Below are positions 35,461 to 43,719 of a DNA stretch of 64,000 nucleotides, in pieces. The DNA lies in the NCBI GenBank assembly GCA_036504075.1, contig DASXVX010000076.1, positions 29,925 through 93,924 on the forward strand, in the 5' to 3' direction. Both the position numbers and the translations under genes were made by a program. The notes beneath the pieces were generated by a model. The model was not told the origin of the DNA and searched no databases. It worked only from the letters and a program-made list of their open reading frames with translations. Every line of letters begins with the position of its first letter. The first letter of the stretch is position 1. The DNA comes from DASXVX01 sp036504075 (GTDB lineage Bacteria > Bacillota > Sulfobacillia > Symbiobacteriales > Symbiobacteriaceae).

Positions 35461-36639
35461 GTGCGCAGGGTGTATTGCGACCATTCGGCGACGACCCGGT
35501 GCCACCCGGACGTCGCCGCCGTGATCTATGAGTACCTCGTGAACGAATTCGGCAATCCTTCCTCCATTCACGCTTTCGGGCGGCGGTCCCGCAAGGGGGT
35601 CGAGGAAGCACGGGCGCAGGTCGCCGACCTGATCGGCGCGCGGGCCACCGAAATCTTCTTCACCAGCGGCGGCACCGAAGCCGACAACTGGGCCCTGCGG
35701 GGCACCCTGTACGCGAACCGGGCCCGCGGGAATCACGTCATCTTGACGCCGTTTGAGCATCACGCCGTGCTGGACCAGGCCGAAGCTCTGGCCCGGGAAG
35801 GCTTCGAGGTGACGCTTCTCGACCTGGAGCACGGGACCGGACTCGTTGCGCCGGAGGCTCTGGTGTCCGCCATCCGGCCCGATACCGTGCTAATCTCCAT
35901 CATGTTCGTCAACAACGAGATCGGCACCATCCAGGACATCAAGGCGCTTTGCGCCGCCGCCAAAGCCGCGAATCCGGCCGTCGTCTTCCATACCGACGCC
36001 GTGCAGGCCGCAGGGTCTGTGCCCGTCGACGTGAAAGACCTGGGCGTCGACCTCATGACCGTATCCGGCCATAAAATTTACGGACCCAAGGGCATTGGGG
36101 CGCTTTACGTTCGGAAGGGGTTCCGCTTTCAGCCGCTCCAAATTGGCGGCGGGCAGGAGCGGAAAATGCGCTCGGGCACCGAGAACGTGCCTGGCATCGT
36201 CGGGTTCGGCAAGGCGGCTGAACTGGCCAAGCGTGAGCTTTCCAGCCGGGCCGAACACGCCCGGCGTGTTCGGGACCGTTTCCTTACGGGTGTTCTGGCC
36301 CTTTCCGGCGTCCGGCTGAACGGCATCGATCCGTTCGTCGATCCTGCCCGGCGGCATCCCGGCAACGCCAACGTCTCCGTGGCGCATATCGAAGGGGAAG
36401 CGATGCTGCTGCGGCTGGACATGGCCGGCATTGCCGCCTCGTCCGGTTCGGCCTGCACCTCCGGCTCGCTGGAACCCTCCCACGTGCTGATGGCGGTGGG
36501 TTGCTCCCGTGAGGTCGCCCAGGGATCGCTCCGGTTCTCCTTCGGTCAGGAGAATACCATTGAGGACGCCGATTACGTGGCGGCGGAGTTTGCCAAGAGC
36601 GTGGCGTTTCTCCGGCAACTGGCGCCCACCGGCCTCTAA
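35461..36639 (+). CDS. iscS: Cysteine desulfurase (NifS/IscS type)
   Basis: PLP enzyme that removes sulfur from cysteine as enzyme persulfide for Fe-S clusters and tRNA thiolation. 392 residues from GTG 35461 (a GTG at 35452 is also possible). YCDHSATTRCHPDV opens the protein; PLP lysine in TVSGHKIYGPKG, substrate His in VVFHTDAVQAAG, catalytic Cys in SSGSACTSGSLEPSHVL. The DHSATT where DHAATT is usual is a mild variant. The mnmA gene downstream is its expected sulfur acceptor partner. Confidence 0.94.
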   Translation: MRRVYCDHSATTRCHPDVAAVIYEYLVNEFGNPSSIHAFGRRSRKGVEEARAQVADLIGARATEIFFTSGGTEADNWALRGTLYANRARGNHVILTPFEHHAVLDQAEALAREGFEVTLLDLEHGTGLVAPEALVSAIRPDTVLISIMFVNNEIGTIQDIKALCAAAKAANPAVVFHTDAVQAAGSVPVDVKDLGVDLMTVSGHKIYGPKGIGALYVRKGFRFQPLQIGGGQERKMRSGTENVPGIVGFGKAAELAKRELSSRAEHARRVRDRFLTGVLALSGVRLNGIDPFVDPARRHPGNANVSVAHIEGEAMLLRLDMAGIAASSGSACTSGSLEPSHVLMAVGCSREVAQGSLRFSFGQENTIEDADYVAAEFAKSVAFLRQLAPTGL

Positions 36640-36758
36640 ACCCGTTGAGACTCGACCCATTCAGCCCCGACCCATCGACAGGCAATCCTGCCCGCACACA
36701 GCCGGGCACAGCGCCTGTTTCCTCCGGCGGCCCGGCGCATAAGCTGGGACGAGGGGGG

Positions 36759-37154
36759 ATGTCCTTGCTGCAGTATGATCTCTACCCGGCCCAGCCCGTG
36801 GCCTACTGGCCCGTGCTTGCGACAGCCTGGCCTGCGCCGGCAGTCGCCTGGCCTGCGCGGCCCCGGGCCATGCCGTTGCGCATCGCCATGCTGACTGGGG
36901 CGCCGGCGCCCGGCGGCCTCAGGTACGGCGGCCTCGGACACGGCACCCTCGGGTTCGGCGCCGGTGCGGGTGCCATTGAGCCCATGCTGGAGTGGTTCCG
37001 GGCGGGACACACCATCGGCGGGCCGACCGGCACCACGTTCCGGGGCGCAGTGGCCGGCTCATTTCCTGCGTACGCCGTCGTGCTCGGCTCGGGCGCCCCG
37101 CTGGCGCCGGAGGCCACCGGCCTGGCTGGCTCGCCCATCGGCGGCGCTTTTTGA
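36759..37154 (+). CDS. Low-complexity protein of unknown function
   Basis: About 131 residues if started at ATG 36759; TTG 36765, better spaced from GAGGGGGG, is the alternative. N-terminal part rich in Ala-Trp-Pro (TAWPAPAVAWPARP), C-terminal part rich in Gly (YGGLGHGTLGFGAGAGA). No signal peptide or known domain. It sits between nifS and mnmA in the same direction. It could be a real, perhaps envelope- or spore-associated protein, or a spurious frame in GC-rich DNA. Confidence 0.4.
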   Translation: MSLLQYDLYPAQPVAYWPVLATAWPAPAVAWPARPRAMPLRIAMLTGAPAPGGLRYGGLGHGTLGFGAGAGAIEPMLEWFRAGHTIGGPTGTTFRGAVAGSFPAYAVVLGSGAPLAPEATGLAGSPIGGAF

Positions 37155-37165
37155 GTGAAAATCAG

Positions 37166-37187
37166 GGCGCCCTTTGCCAAGGGCGCC
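37166..37187 (+). terminator. Hairpin before mnmA
   Basis: GGCGCCCTT-tgcc-AAGGGCGCC. No T run follows on plus, so it may be an mRNA structure in the mnmA leader rather than a terminator. Confidence 0.5.
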
Positions 37188-37209
37188 TCACAATCGGGTG
37201 ATTCGCAGC

Positions 37210-38313
37210 GTGAAGAAGCGTGTGCTCATGGCGATGTCAGGCGGCGTGGACTCTTCGGTGGCAGCGGCCCTGCTCGTCGAGCAGGGCTACGACGTCATCG
37301 GGGTGACCATGAATACCTGGACCGACGACATCCCCGAAGAGATTCAGCAGAACGAACACTCCGGCTGCTGCTCCCTGGCGGCGGTGGAGGATGCCCGGGC
37401 GGTGGCCAACCGGCTGGGTATCCCGTTTTACGTTATGAACTTTCAGGGTCATTTTGCCGCGACCGTCATCGACTACTTCGTCGCGGAATACACACGGGGC
37501 CGGACGCCGAATCCCTGCATCGCCTGCAACCGGTACGTCAAGTTCTCAGCTTTCCTCACCAAGGCCCGCCAGTTGGAGTGCGAGTACGTGGCGACGGGGC
37601 ATTACGCCGTGGTCGGGGCAGATCCGCGCTACCCGGGCCGGGTGCTGCTGGGCCAGTCGGTGGATGCCCGCAAAGACCAGACCTATGTGCTCCACAACCT
37701 GACGCAAGACGCGCTCGCACACACGCTCTTCCCCGTGGGCGGCTACGAGAAGCCCTTCGTCCGGGAGATGGGGCGGAAGTACGGCCTGCTGACCGCGGAC
37801 AAGCCGGACTCCCAGGAGATCTGTTTCGTCTACGACGACGATTACGGCCGGTTCCTCCGGGAGCGGGCGCCGGCGGCGTTCGTGCCCGGCCCCATGCTGA
37901 ACACCCGGGGCGAGCAAATCGGCATGCACCAGGGGCTGCCGCTCTACACGGTCGGGCAGCGCAAGGGCCTCGGACTGACGACGCTCCGGCCCATGTACGT
38001 GGTCGCCCTGGACCCGGAGCGGAACGCCGTGATCATCGGGGAAGATGAAGAGACGTTCCACACGGCGCTGATTGCGTCGGACATGAACTGGATCGCCGTT
38101 CCGGCGTTGACGGAGCCGGTTCGCTGCACGGCGAAAATCCGGCGGATGGCGACCGAAGCACCCTGCCGCGTGGAGCCGCTGGAGGGCGGCCGCATCCGGG
38201 TCAGCTTCGACGAGCCGCAGCGGGCGATCACCCCCGGCCAGTCGGTGGTGCTCTACCAGGACCGCTGGGTGCTGGGGGGCGGGGCGATCGACGAGGCCAT
38301 TTCCGAACGGTAA
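37210..38313 (+). CDS. mnmA: tRNA 2-thiouridylase MnmA
   Basis: Thiolates U34 of tRNA-Lys/Glu/Gln with sulfur passed on from the cysteine desulfurase. 367 residues from GTG 37210, seven bases after GGGTGATT. PP-loop SGGVDSSVAAALL, catalytic cysteine in TPNPCIACNRYVKF and second cysteine in SQEICFVYDDDY. Follows nifS as in Bacillus (yrvO-mnmA). Several in-frame GTGs upstream make the start slightly uncertain. Confidence 0.94.
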   Translation: MKKRVLMAMSGGVDSSVAAALLVEQGYDVIGVTMNTWTDDIPEEIQQNEHSGCCSLAAVEDARAVANRLGIPFYVMNFQGHFAATVIDYFVAEYTRGRTPNPCIACNRYVKFSAFLTKARQLECEYVATGHYAVVGADPRYPGRVLLGQSVDARKDQTYVLHNLTQDALAHTLFPVGGYEKPFVREMGRKYGLLTADKPDSQEICFVYDDDYGRFLRERAPAAFVPGPMLNTRGEQIGMHQGLPLYTVGQRKGLGLTTLRPMYVVALDPERNAVIIGEDEETFHTALIASDMNWIAVPALTEPVRCTAKIRRMATEAPCRVEPLEGGRIRVSFDEPQRAITPGQSVVLYQDRWVLGGGAIDEAISER

Positions 38314-38322
38314 TGCAAAAAC

Positions 38323-38358
38323 AGCGGGCAGCAACGAGGTCGTTGCTGCCCGCTTTAC
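38323..38358. terminator. Terminator after mnmA
   Basis: AGCGGGCAGCAACGA-gg-TCGTTGCTGCCCGCT followed by TTACTT: 15-bp perfect stem. Confidence 0.9.
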
Positions 38359-38417
38359 TTGTGCGCCCGGCGCTCAAGCCCCGGCGTGTCTGATGGTGAT
38401 CTGGTTGACCACCAGCG

Positions 38418-38525
38418 CTACTGGCCCTTGCCCGTCCCGATGACCCAGACCAGGAGCATGCCGGCAGTGGCGCCCACTGCCGTCGGCACCAGGGCGAGGA
38501 GCACCCGGACGCTAGCGAGCGCCAA
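38418..38525 (-). CDS. Possible 35-residue membrane peptide overlapping the DUF4097 gene end
   Basis: TTG 38525 follows GCGGAGGGATCGACA and opens a 35-codon frame (MALASVRVLLALVPTAVGAT, then a second hydrophobic stretch MLLVWVIG). It overlaps the last 14 bases of the DUF4097 gene in another frame. Two short hydrophobic segments with a GKGQ tail. The overlap and ribosome site argue for translation; size and lack of homology knowledge argue for caution. Confidence 0.35.
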   Translation of the reverse strand: MALASVRVLLALVPTAVGATAGMLLVWVIGTGKGQ

Positions 38526-39702
38526 TGTCGATCCCTCCGCTGCTGGTCTGAATGGTCACCCGGTAGGTGCCGCCCTGGTTGGAGCCGGTCCCGCTGTTGC
38601 GCCCCTCGCCGATGGTCAACCAGGAAGGTCCGGAGACGTTGCCCGACGTGGCCCGGGCCGAAACGGTCACCGACGCGGACGCCGGAATGTTCAGCTGTAC
38701 GTGGCCGCTCGATGCGGCCAGATCGTAGTCGCCGCCCACCGTGGTGGCTGTAACGTTAACGCTCCCCGAGCTGGACTGGGCGGAGACGGCGCCCAGCGGC
38801 TCGTCTACCCTGACCGTGCCGCTGGTGGCGTTGGCCCGGACCCGGCCCTTGACCGACCGGGCGGTCACGTTGCCGCTGGAGGCGGTGACGACGGCATCGC
38901 CGCCCACGTTCGACGCCGTGATATTGCCCGAGGAGGCCCGCAGGTCCACGTTGCCCTTGACCCCGTCCACTTCGACGTTGCCCGAGGAGGACTGGGCGTA
39001 AACCGTGCCGTCCATGCCGCGCACGCTGATGTTTCCGGACGACGTTTCGAGCCGGAGATTCGCTGCCGCCGGGGCCACGATCCGGAACTCCAGGTCGAAC
39101 CGGCTGAAGCCGGCGGGCCATTCCGGATGGACCTGCGTGGTGGCGCCAGGCGTTACCTTCAGTTCGAAGTCCTGAGCGTTGCGCGCTGCGTCCTGCCGAT
39201 TCCGCCCGTACGTTCGCACCCGCATTTCGATTTTGAACTGGTCGCCCCGCGTCACGATGATGTTGCCCGAGCTGGCGTTCACCGCCAGGTCCTTGAGCAG
39301 TGCGGCGTCGCCGTCGTATGTTTTGGTGATTTCATCCGAAACGGTGTTGAACGGATTCGGGATCGGCGGGATCGACGGAATTGGCGGGATCACGATTTCC
39401 GGCCCCCGGAAGTTGAAGTTCACGTTTCGCCCCGGGATCCGCCAGGTCGCACCGACCGCCGACGCGATGAGCGCCACGATCACAATGCCCGCGATCGCAC
39501 CGCCGTCCACCCGAACCCGCTCGCCTTCCGGCAGCCGGGCCGCGAAGAACAGCCACTCGATACCCAGGAGAATCAGCAGGGCCGGCCACAAGTGCGCCAC
39601 GAACCCGGTGACCCGCGTCCCATGCAGATTATCAAAAATCAGAACCCCGCCAAGAATAATCAAAGCCAGTGCCAGTGTATAACGACCGACTTTCTGAATC
39701 AT
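38512..39702 (-). CDS. Membrane-anchored DUF4097-type beta-repeat protein
   Basis: 396 residues from ATG 39702 behind GGAGGTG. Two N-terminal hydrophobic segments pairs (YTLALALIILGGVLIFDN, LWPALLILLGIEWLFF, AIAGIVIVALIASAVG) resemble a LiaF/DUF5668-like anchor, followed by a long repeat region in which SSGN/TSGT motifs recur about every 20 residues (ETSSGNISV, AQSSSGNVEV, RASSGNITA, TASSGNVTA and so on), a right-handed beta-solenoid. Such proteins often accompany envelope-stress or anti-sigma systems. No sensor kinase lies next to it here. Confidence 0.85.
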   Translation of the reverse strand: MIQKVGRYTLALALIILGGVLIFDNLHGTRVTGFVAHLWPALLILLGIEWLFFAARLPEGERVRVDGGAIAGIVIVALIASAVGATWRIPGRNVNFNFRGPEIVIPPIPSIPPIPNPFNTVSDEITKTYDGDAALLKDLAVNASSGNIIVTRGDQFKIEMRVRTYGRNRQDAARNAQDFELKVTPGATTQVHPEWPAGFSRFDLEFRIVAPAAANLRLETSSGNISVRGMDGTVYAQSSSGNVEVDGVKGNVDLRASSGNITASNVGGDAVVTASSGNVTARSVKGRVRANATSGTVRVDEPLGAVSAQSSSGSVNVTATTVGGDYDLAASSGHVQLNIPASASVTVSARATSGNVSGPSWLTIGEGRNSGTGSNQGGTYRVTIQTSSGGIDIGAR

Positions 39703-39872
39703 AGCAGCAGCACCTCCGTGTCCTCTTCGGGAATTTAGACGCCGCCCGCGCAAACAACCCTTCAACAATCGCCGATAAAATCCTGGCGACTTCAGGGTTT
39801 GTCCCCGGAACCCGTTGGGCATACTGCTACCAGCGCTCACAAGGCAACTGGGTTAGCGGAGGGAGAACGCAC

Positions 39873-40352
39873 ATGGTCAAAGCCGGTGATCTCATCGGGC
39901 TTCCCGTGCTGGGCGGCCCGCAGCTAAAGCGGCTCGGCCAGGTGCAGGAAGTGCTCTTCAGCCCGGACGGACGGCAGGTCTGCGGCCTGCTCCTGGACGG
40001 CGGCTGGTTCCAGCCCGCCCGCATCCTGGATTATCGGGCCGTGCAAACGGTGGGGGAGACCCATGTGTTGGCCGCAGAGGTCTACCTTACACAGGAAAAC
40101 GGCGCCAAGAGCCGCCAGGACCTGCATGGCCTGCCCGTGCTCCGCGGCAACGGCGAAGAGGCCGGTCTCATGGACGACCTCGTGTTTGACGCCGCAACCG
40201 GAGCGGTAACGGGGCTGCAGCTTTCCCGGGGGCTGGTGGACGATCTGTATCACGGCAAGACGGTCATTCCGCTGGAGGCGGACGTCATCGCCGGCGAAGC
40301 GGCGATTTTGTTGGGTGGACCGGGCGATGTGTCAGGGGGTACGTTCTCATGA
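39873..40352 (+). CDS. PRC-barrel domain protein (YrrD-like)
   Basis: 159 residues from ATG 39873 behind CGGAGGGAG. Two PRC-barrel repeats: GDLIGLPVLGGPQLKRLGQV...LFSPDG and QDLHGLPVLRGNGEEAGLMD...VFDAATG. Related YrrD lies near the mnmA-alaS interval in Bacillus. PRC barrels bind RNA-processing or photosynthetic partners; no specific role is known here. The next gene overlaps by four bases. Confidence 0.88.
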   Translation: MVKAGDLIGLPVLGGPQLKRLGQVQEVLFSPDGRQVCGLLLDGGWFQPARILDYRAVQTVGETHVLAAEVYLTQENGAKSRQDLHGLPVLRGNGEEAGLMDDLVFDAATGAVTGLQLSRGLVDDLYHGKTVIPLEADVIAGEAAILLGGPGDVSGGTFS

Positions 40353-40585
40353 GATGTCCGAACTGCAGCGGGCGGTGTATTGGGCGGGTGGGGACCGAGC
40401 AATACTATTGTTGGGATTGTTGTGTGGAGTTCAACGTGGGCCGGGGCGCGGTGCGGGTTTACCATCTCGATGCAGACGGAGAGTTGATCGCCGCCGCCAA
40501 CCACCAGAATGGGGCGGCCGGGCGGGCCTCCGCACCGGCAGGTGTGATGATGGCGGCCGCGGGGCCGGTCATGCAGCGCCGGTAG
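40349..40585 (+). CDS. Small zinc-ribbon protein
   Basis: 78 residues; ATG 40349 overlaps the PRC-barrel stop (ATGA). MRCPNCSGRCIGRV and YYCWDCCVEFNV supply the two CxxC knuckles of a zinc ribbon. Translationally coupled to the PRC-barrel gene, so probably functionally linked. Confidence 0.8.
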   Translation: MRCPNCSGRCIGRVGTEQYYCWDCCVEFNVGRGAVRVYHLDADGELIAAANHQNGAAGRASAPAGVMMAAAGPVMQRR

Positions 40586-40603
40586 GAAAAGGAGGGACCG
40601 TGG

Positions 40604-40798
40604 TTGCGGAACGACGGATTTATGACGGGAGTCATTGCCGGTGCCGCTCTGGGTGCCCTGATGGTGATGATGATGGCCCCTGAGTCCCGCCAGCCGATCA
40701 TGAATGGGGCGGGAAGGCTAGGCAACCGGATGCGGAAGATGTGGAAACAGGGCGGCGAACAAGTGCAGGAGATGATGCCGACGGACGGCGGACACTAG
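40604..40798 (+). CDS. YtxH-like small membrane protein
   Basis: 64 residues from TTG 40604 behind AAAGGAGGG. One N-terminal glycine/alanine-rich membrane helix (FMTGVIAGAALGALMVMMMA) followed by a charged amphipathic tail (LGNRMRKMWKQGGEQVQE), as in YtxH/gas-vesicle-like envelope proteins. Seven bases before the permease gene. Confidence 0.75.
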   Translation: MRNDGFMTGVIAGAALGALMVMMMAPESRQPIMNGAGRLGNRMRKMWKQGGEQVQEMMPTDGGH

Positions 40799-40804
40799 CC
40801 GCTC

Positions 40805-41911
40805 ATGGTTGGACAAGCACGCCGATGGGTTGCAGCGCTGGTACTGGGCGGACTGGTCCTGGCCACCGGATGGGGGCTCTGGGCCATCCGGCCGGTTCTG
40901 GCGCCTTTTTTGTTGGCGATCGGCATCGCCTATATCATCGCACCGCTGGTGAACGGGCTCGCCCGGCGGGGCATGAGCCGGGGCTGGGCCATCGTGACCG
41001 TCTACGCCATGTTGGCGGCGAGCCTGGCGCTGGTGGTGGTGAAAGTCCTGCCGCAGGTGGTGGAAGAGACTCGACGGCTGGCGGAGGCGATTCCGGCCTA
41101 TAGCCTCATGGCCCGGGAGTGGGTCGACTCCCTGCAGCAGCGTGTGCGGGAGATGGGCGTGCACCCCGGCATCCGGGACGTGCTGAACCGGCTGATCACC
41201 GATGTGGAGATTGGTTCGGTGCGGGCCTTGGAGCAGTTGCTGGACGTGTCCACCTTGCGACGGGCGGCGGGGTTGCTGGCCAGCCTCCTCCTGGCGCCGT
41301 TCCTGGCCTTCTATCTGCTGAAGGACATGGAGCGGTTCAAGGAGCGGTTCGTCCGCTCGCTGCCCGGCCGGTACCGGCAAGAGTTGCTGGCGCTGTTGCG
41401 AGGCCTGGACCGGGTGCTCTCCGGATTCGTCCGGGGTCAGATCCTGCTGGCCCTGGCGGTGGGACTTCTGGCGTCCATCGCCACGTGGCTCCTGGGCCTC
41501 CGGTATACCGTGCTCCTGGGCATCTGGGCGGGGAGCACGGAGTTTATCCCGTACATCGGCCCGGTGCTGGGGGCGATGCCGGCGGTGCTGGCGGGGCTCT
41601 CGGTCTCGCCCCTGACCGGCCTCGAGACGACGCTCGCGTTCTTGTTCATTCAACAGATCGAAAATGCCATTCTCAGTCCGAAAATCATGGGTGACAGCGT
41701 GGGGCTGCACCCCCTGGTCGTCCTGTTCGTGGTGCTGGCCGGCGGCTACGTGGCCGGACCCTGGGGACTGGTTCTCGCGTTGCCGCTGACCGGCCTCGCC
41801 CGGGTGGTCTGGTGTTTCATCGTCGCCCGGCTGACCGAAGCGCCGGCGGGCGCGGCGACACCGGCCCCGGCGCTGCGGCCCGAGCGGCACGCACCGGCGC
41901 CCAAAAAGTAA
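40805..41911 (+). CDS. AI-2E family (TerC/PerM-like) permease
   Basis: 368 residues, seven to eight membrane helices. The family signature regions LAPFLLAIGIAYIIAPLVNGL, the cytoplasmic/extracellular helical insert, and FIPYIGPVLGAMPAVLAGLS plus PLVVLFVVLAGGYVAGPWG are present. Equivalent to Bacillus YrrI, which lies between mnmA and alaS. Family members export small molecules or ions (autoinducer-2, Na+/Li+); the substrate is not predictable. Confidence 0.9.
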   Translation: MVGQARRWVAALVLGGLVLATGWGLWAIRPVLAPFLLAIGIAYIIAPLVNGLARRGMSRGWAIVTVYAMLAASLALVVVKVLPQVVEETRRLAEAIPAYSLMAREWVDSLQQRVREMGVHPGIRDVLNRLITDVEIGSVRALEQLLDVSTLRRAAGLLASLLLAPFLAFYLLKDMERFKERFVRSLPGRYRQELLALLRGLDRVLSGFVRGQILLALAVGLLASIATWLLGLRYTVLLGIWAGSTEFIPYIGPVLGAMPAVLAGLSVSPLTGLETTLAFLFIQQIENAILSPKIMGDSVGLHPLVVLFVVLAGGYVAGPWGLVLALPLTGLARVVWCFIVARLTEAPAGAATPAPALRPERHAPAPKK

Positions 41912-41912
41912 G

Positions 41913-41941
41913 GTCCGGCGGGCGTTGCCCGGCCGGACCAA
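41913..41941. terminator. Hairpin between convergent genes
   Basis: GGTCCGGC / GCCGGACC with a GGGC/GCCC inner stem; separates the permease from the minus-strand gene at 41947. No strong T run. Confidence 0.65.
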
Positions 41942-41946
41942 CCTGT

Positions 41947-42225
41947 TTAACGCTTGCCTGCAGGTTCTGCCGGCACAGTGTGGGCGACGGTGAAGCCCAG
42001 CGAGAACATAATGTACGAAAGATTGAGCACTTCCTGGTAAAGCGCCTCCAGTTGTTCCGGCGTCAGTTCCGGGCCACCGGACTGTGCCGCTGCTGCAATG
42101 GCGCCCAGCCGCTCCCGGGCCAGGAGTTCGATCCCCTCGCGAGTCTGTCCGCGGTTCTCCTTGAGCAGCTGAAGAGCCTGGTCACGATGGGCCCGCAAGA
42201 CATCTTCCACCGGCGGATCACCCAC
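41947..42225 (-). CDS. Small helical protein of unknown function
   Basis: 92 residues from GTG 42225 (weak AGGACGTAAAG upstream). Amphipathic helices (VEDVLRAHRDQALQLLKENR; LTPEQLEALYQEVLNLSYIM). No motif or membrane segment. Confidence 0.6.
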   Translation of the reverse strand: MGDPPVEDVLRAHRDQALQLLKENRGQTREGIELLARERLGAIAAAAQSGGPELTPEQLEALYQEVLNLSYIMFSLGFTVAHTVPAEPAGKR

Positions 42226-42393
42226 TTTCTTTACGTCCTATTCATTATACAGGCCAGACACGAAATGGCACAAGCGGGGGAAGCCGGAAGCGGATTGTCA
42301 AGCCCTAAAAAATCAGCCACGAGTTCGATCAAATTGCGCGTTCTATACGTACTAATTTATGTTGATAGCGAGAGGCGGGGGAGGGCAGATTCG

Positions 42394-42729
42394 GTGGACG
42401 AGAGCAAGGTATTTGAAACCTACTTCGAGCTGCCAGATGGCTACCAGGTGCAGTGGATGGTCCTGCGGGACTATCCGGGCGGCAAACCCAAGCGGGGACT
42501 GAAGATGAGCATCTTTCGGAGTCGGGTTTGGATCGGCCACGAAGCGGAAAGCGAGCCGATCTTCTACCGGAGCCAGGAGCATCAGGATTTACGCGTCGCT
42601 ATCGATGCGTGCTACAGCACGACCTTGTCTACCTCCCGGAGCTGCATCAATTCGCCGACGGCGCTTGAGGTGCTTGCGGAGCGGATCCACAAGCACTTTT
42701 CCGGCGCCAGCCGGCCGAATGTCTCCTGA
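42394..42729 (+). CDS. Protein of unknown function
   Basis: 111 residues from GTG 42394 behind GGGGGAGGG. Composition VFETYFELPDGYQVQWMVLR then basic GGKPKRGLKMSIFRSRVWIG suggests a small beta-rich protein. Not recognised. Confidence 0.6.
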   Translation: MDESKVFETYFELPDGYQVQWMVLRDYPGGKPKRGLKMSIFRSRVWIGHEAESEPIFYRSQEHQDLRVAIDACYSTTLSTSRSCINSPTALEVLAERIHKHFSGASRPNVS

Positions 42730-42753
42730 CTATTCCACGCTTTCGACTCGTGA

Positions 42754-42782
42754 TTGACAGAACGAACTTAACCCGATAGAAT
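42754..42782 (+). promoter_or_regulatory. Promoter of the tRNA pair
   Basis: TTGACA (42754-42759), 17 bp, TAGAAT (42777-42782): the best sigma-A promoter in the window, as expected for stable RNA. Confidence 0.85.
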
Positions 42783-42836
42783 CAATACCTAGTTGCAGAA
42801 CCTCAGAAGATGCTTTCCGAGGGCTGCGACGCTAGC

Positions 42837-42911
42837 GGACCGCTAGCTCAATGGTAGAGCATCCGACTCTTAATCGGACGGTTGAAAGTTCGAGTCTTTC
42901 GCGGTCCACCA
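42837..42911 (+). tRNA. tRNA-Lys (CTT)
   Basis: Acceptor GGACCGC/GCGGTCC, D arm GCTCAATGGTAGAGC, anticodon arm TCCGA-CTCTTAA-TCGGA (anticodon CTT), T arm GAAAG-TTCGAGT-CTTTC, encoded CCA. Confidence 0.97.
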
Positions 42912-42916
42912 GATGT

Positions 42917-42993
42917 GCGAGGATAGCTCAGTTGGCTAGAGCACTCGGCTGATAACCGAGAGGTCCTGGGTTCGAATCCCAGTCCTCGCACCA
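42917..42993 (+). tRNA. tRNA-Ile (GAT)
   Basis: Acceptor GCGAGGA/TCCTCGC, D arm GCTCAGTTGGCTAGAGC, anticodon arm CTCGG-CTGATAA-CCGAG (anticodon GAT), T arm CTGGG-TTCGAAT-CCCAG, encoded CCA. Confidence 0.97.
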
Positions 42994-43089
42994 CCTCTTC
43001 CCGTGTCGTCCAAACTTTGAGTATGGACGGCGCTTTCTTTTTCGGGTAGACTGAGTATCTGGTTCGAGATTATTGTAGAATTAAAGATC

Positions 43090-43519
43090 GTGAGAGTTCG
43101 GTAGATGATCGCGCTGCGTTAACGGGGAGGCCAAAAGCCGTTTACACCCGGATGGCGCGGTGAGGAACTTCCTGGCACCGCTTTCGGTGAAGTCCGAGCT
43201 TCGGCCCGCAAGGGCCGGGCGTGTAAGGGCCTGTAGCCGAGAGAAAGTTGGCGCAGGGCGTAAGCCCTGGCGGCGCGAGCCGACGATGGGGAAGGCTATC
43301 TCATCGCAAGGTGAGACGCTTGTACCTGTAACGAGCTAGAGAAACGCATACCGGCCGGTGACGGCCGGGTGGCACGGGCAATCTCCGCCACGGTGCAAGT
43401 CCAAGTAGGCGCGCAAGCGCGGGTAGGACGCAGTCCCGGTAAGACGGGACCATGGCCCGCAAGGGCCGTGAGATAAATGATCATCCACGACAGAACCAGG
43501 GGTATCGCCGGACTCTCAC
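43090..43519 (+). ncRNA. rnpB: RNase P RNA, type A
   Basis: Ends pair as P1 (GTGAGAGT...CGG with CCG...ACTCTCAC). The 3' region carries the hallmark GATAAATGATCATCCACGAC directly followed by AGAACC, and CR IV/V-like GGCAATCTCC, GGTGCAAGTCCAAGTAGG. P4 is TTCCTGG paired with CCAGGGG, a compensated variant of the usual TCCGGG/CCCGG; CR I reads GAGGAACTTCC instead of GAGGAAAGTCC. A -10 TAGAAT at 43076-43081 places the transcript start at the base of P1. The RNA cleaves pre-tRNA 5' leaders. Confidence 0.9.
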
Positions 43520-43527
43520 AACATTTT

Positions 43528-43565
43528 GGACGGCCTCGCACGGCAACGTGCGGGGCCGTCCGTTT
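43528..43565 (+). terminator. rnpB terminator
   Basis: GGACGGCC-TCGCACG-gcaa-CGTGCGG-GGCCGTCC, then GTTTG. The same hairpin follows the truncated copy at 61754. Confidence 0.85.
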
Positions 43566-43719
43566 GCGTGTCCGGGTGTCTGCGCCGGGGGCGGGATACG
43601 CTCCCCTCCAGCCCGCCGATACGTGGGTGTAAGTGGCAGGAGGACCCCTGATCAGGCAGGCATTCGGGGCGCTGCCGGCGAAATACTAGGGATGAACACT
43701 GGGATGAGGAGGAGACTGC

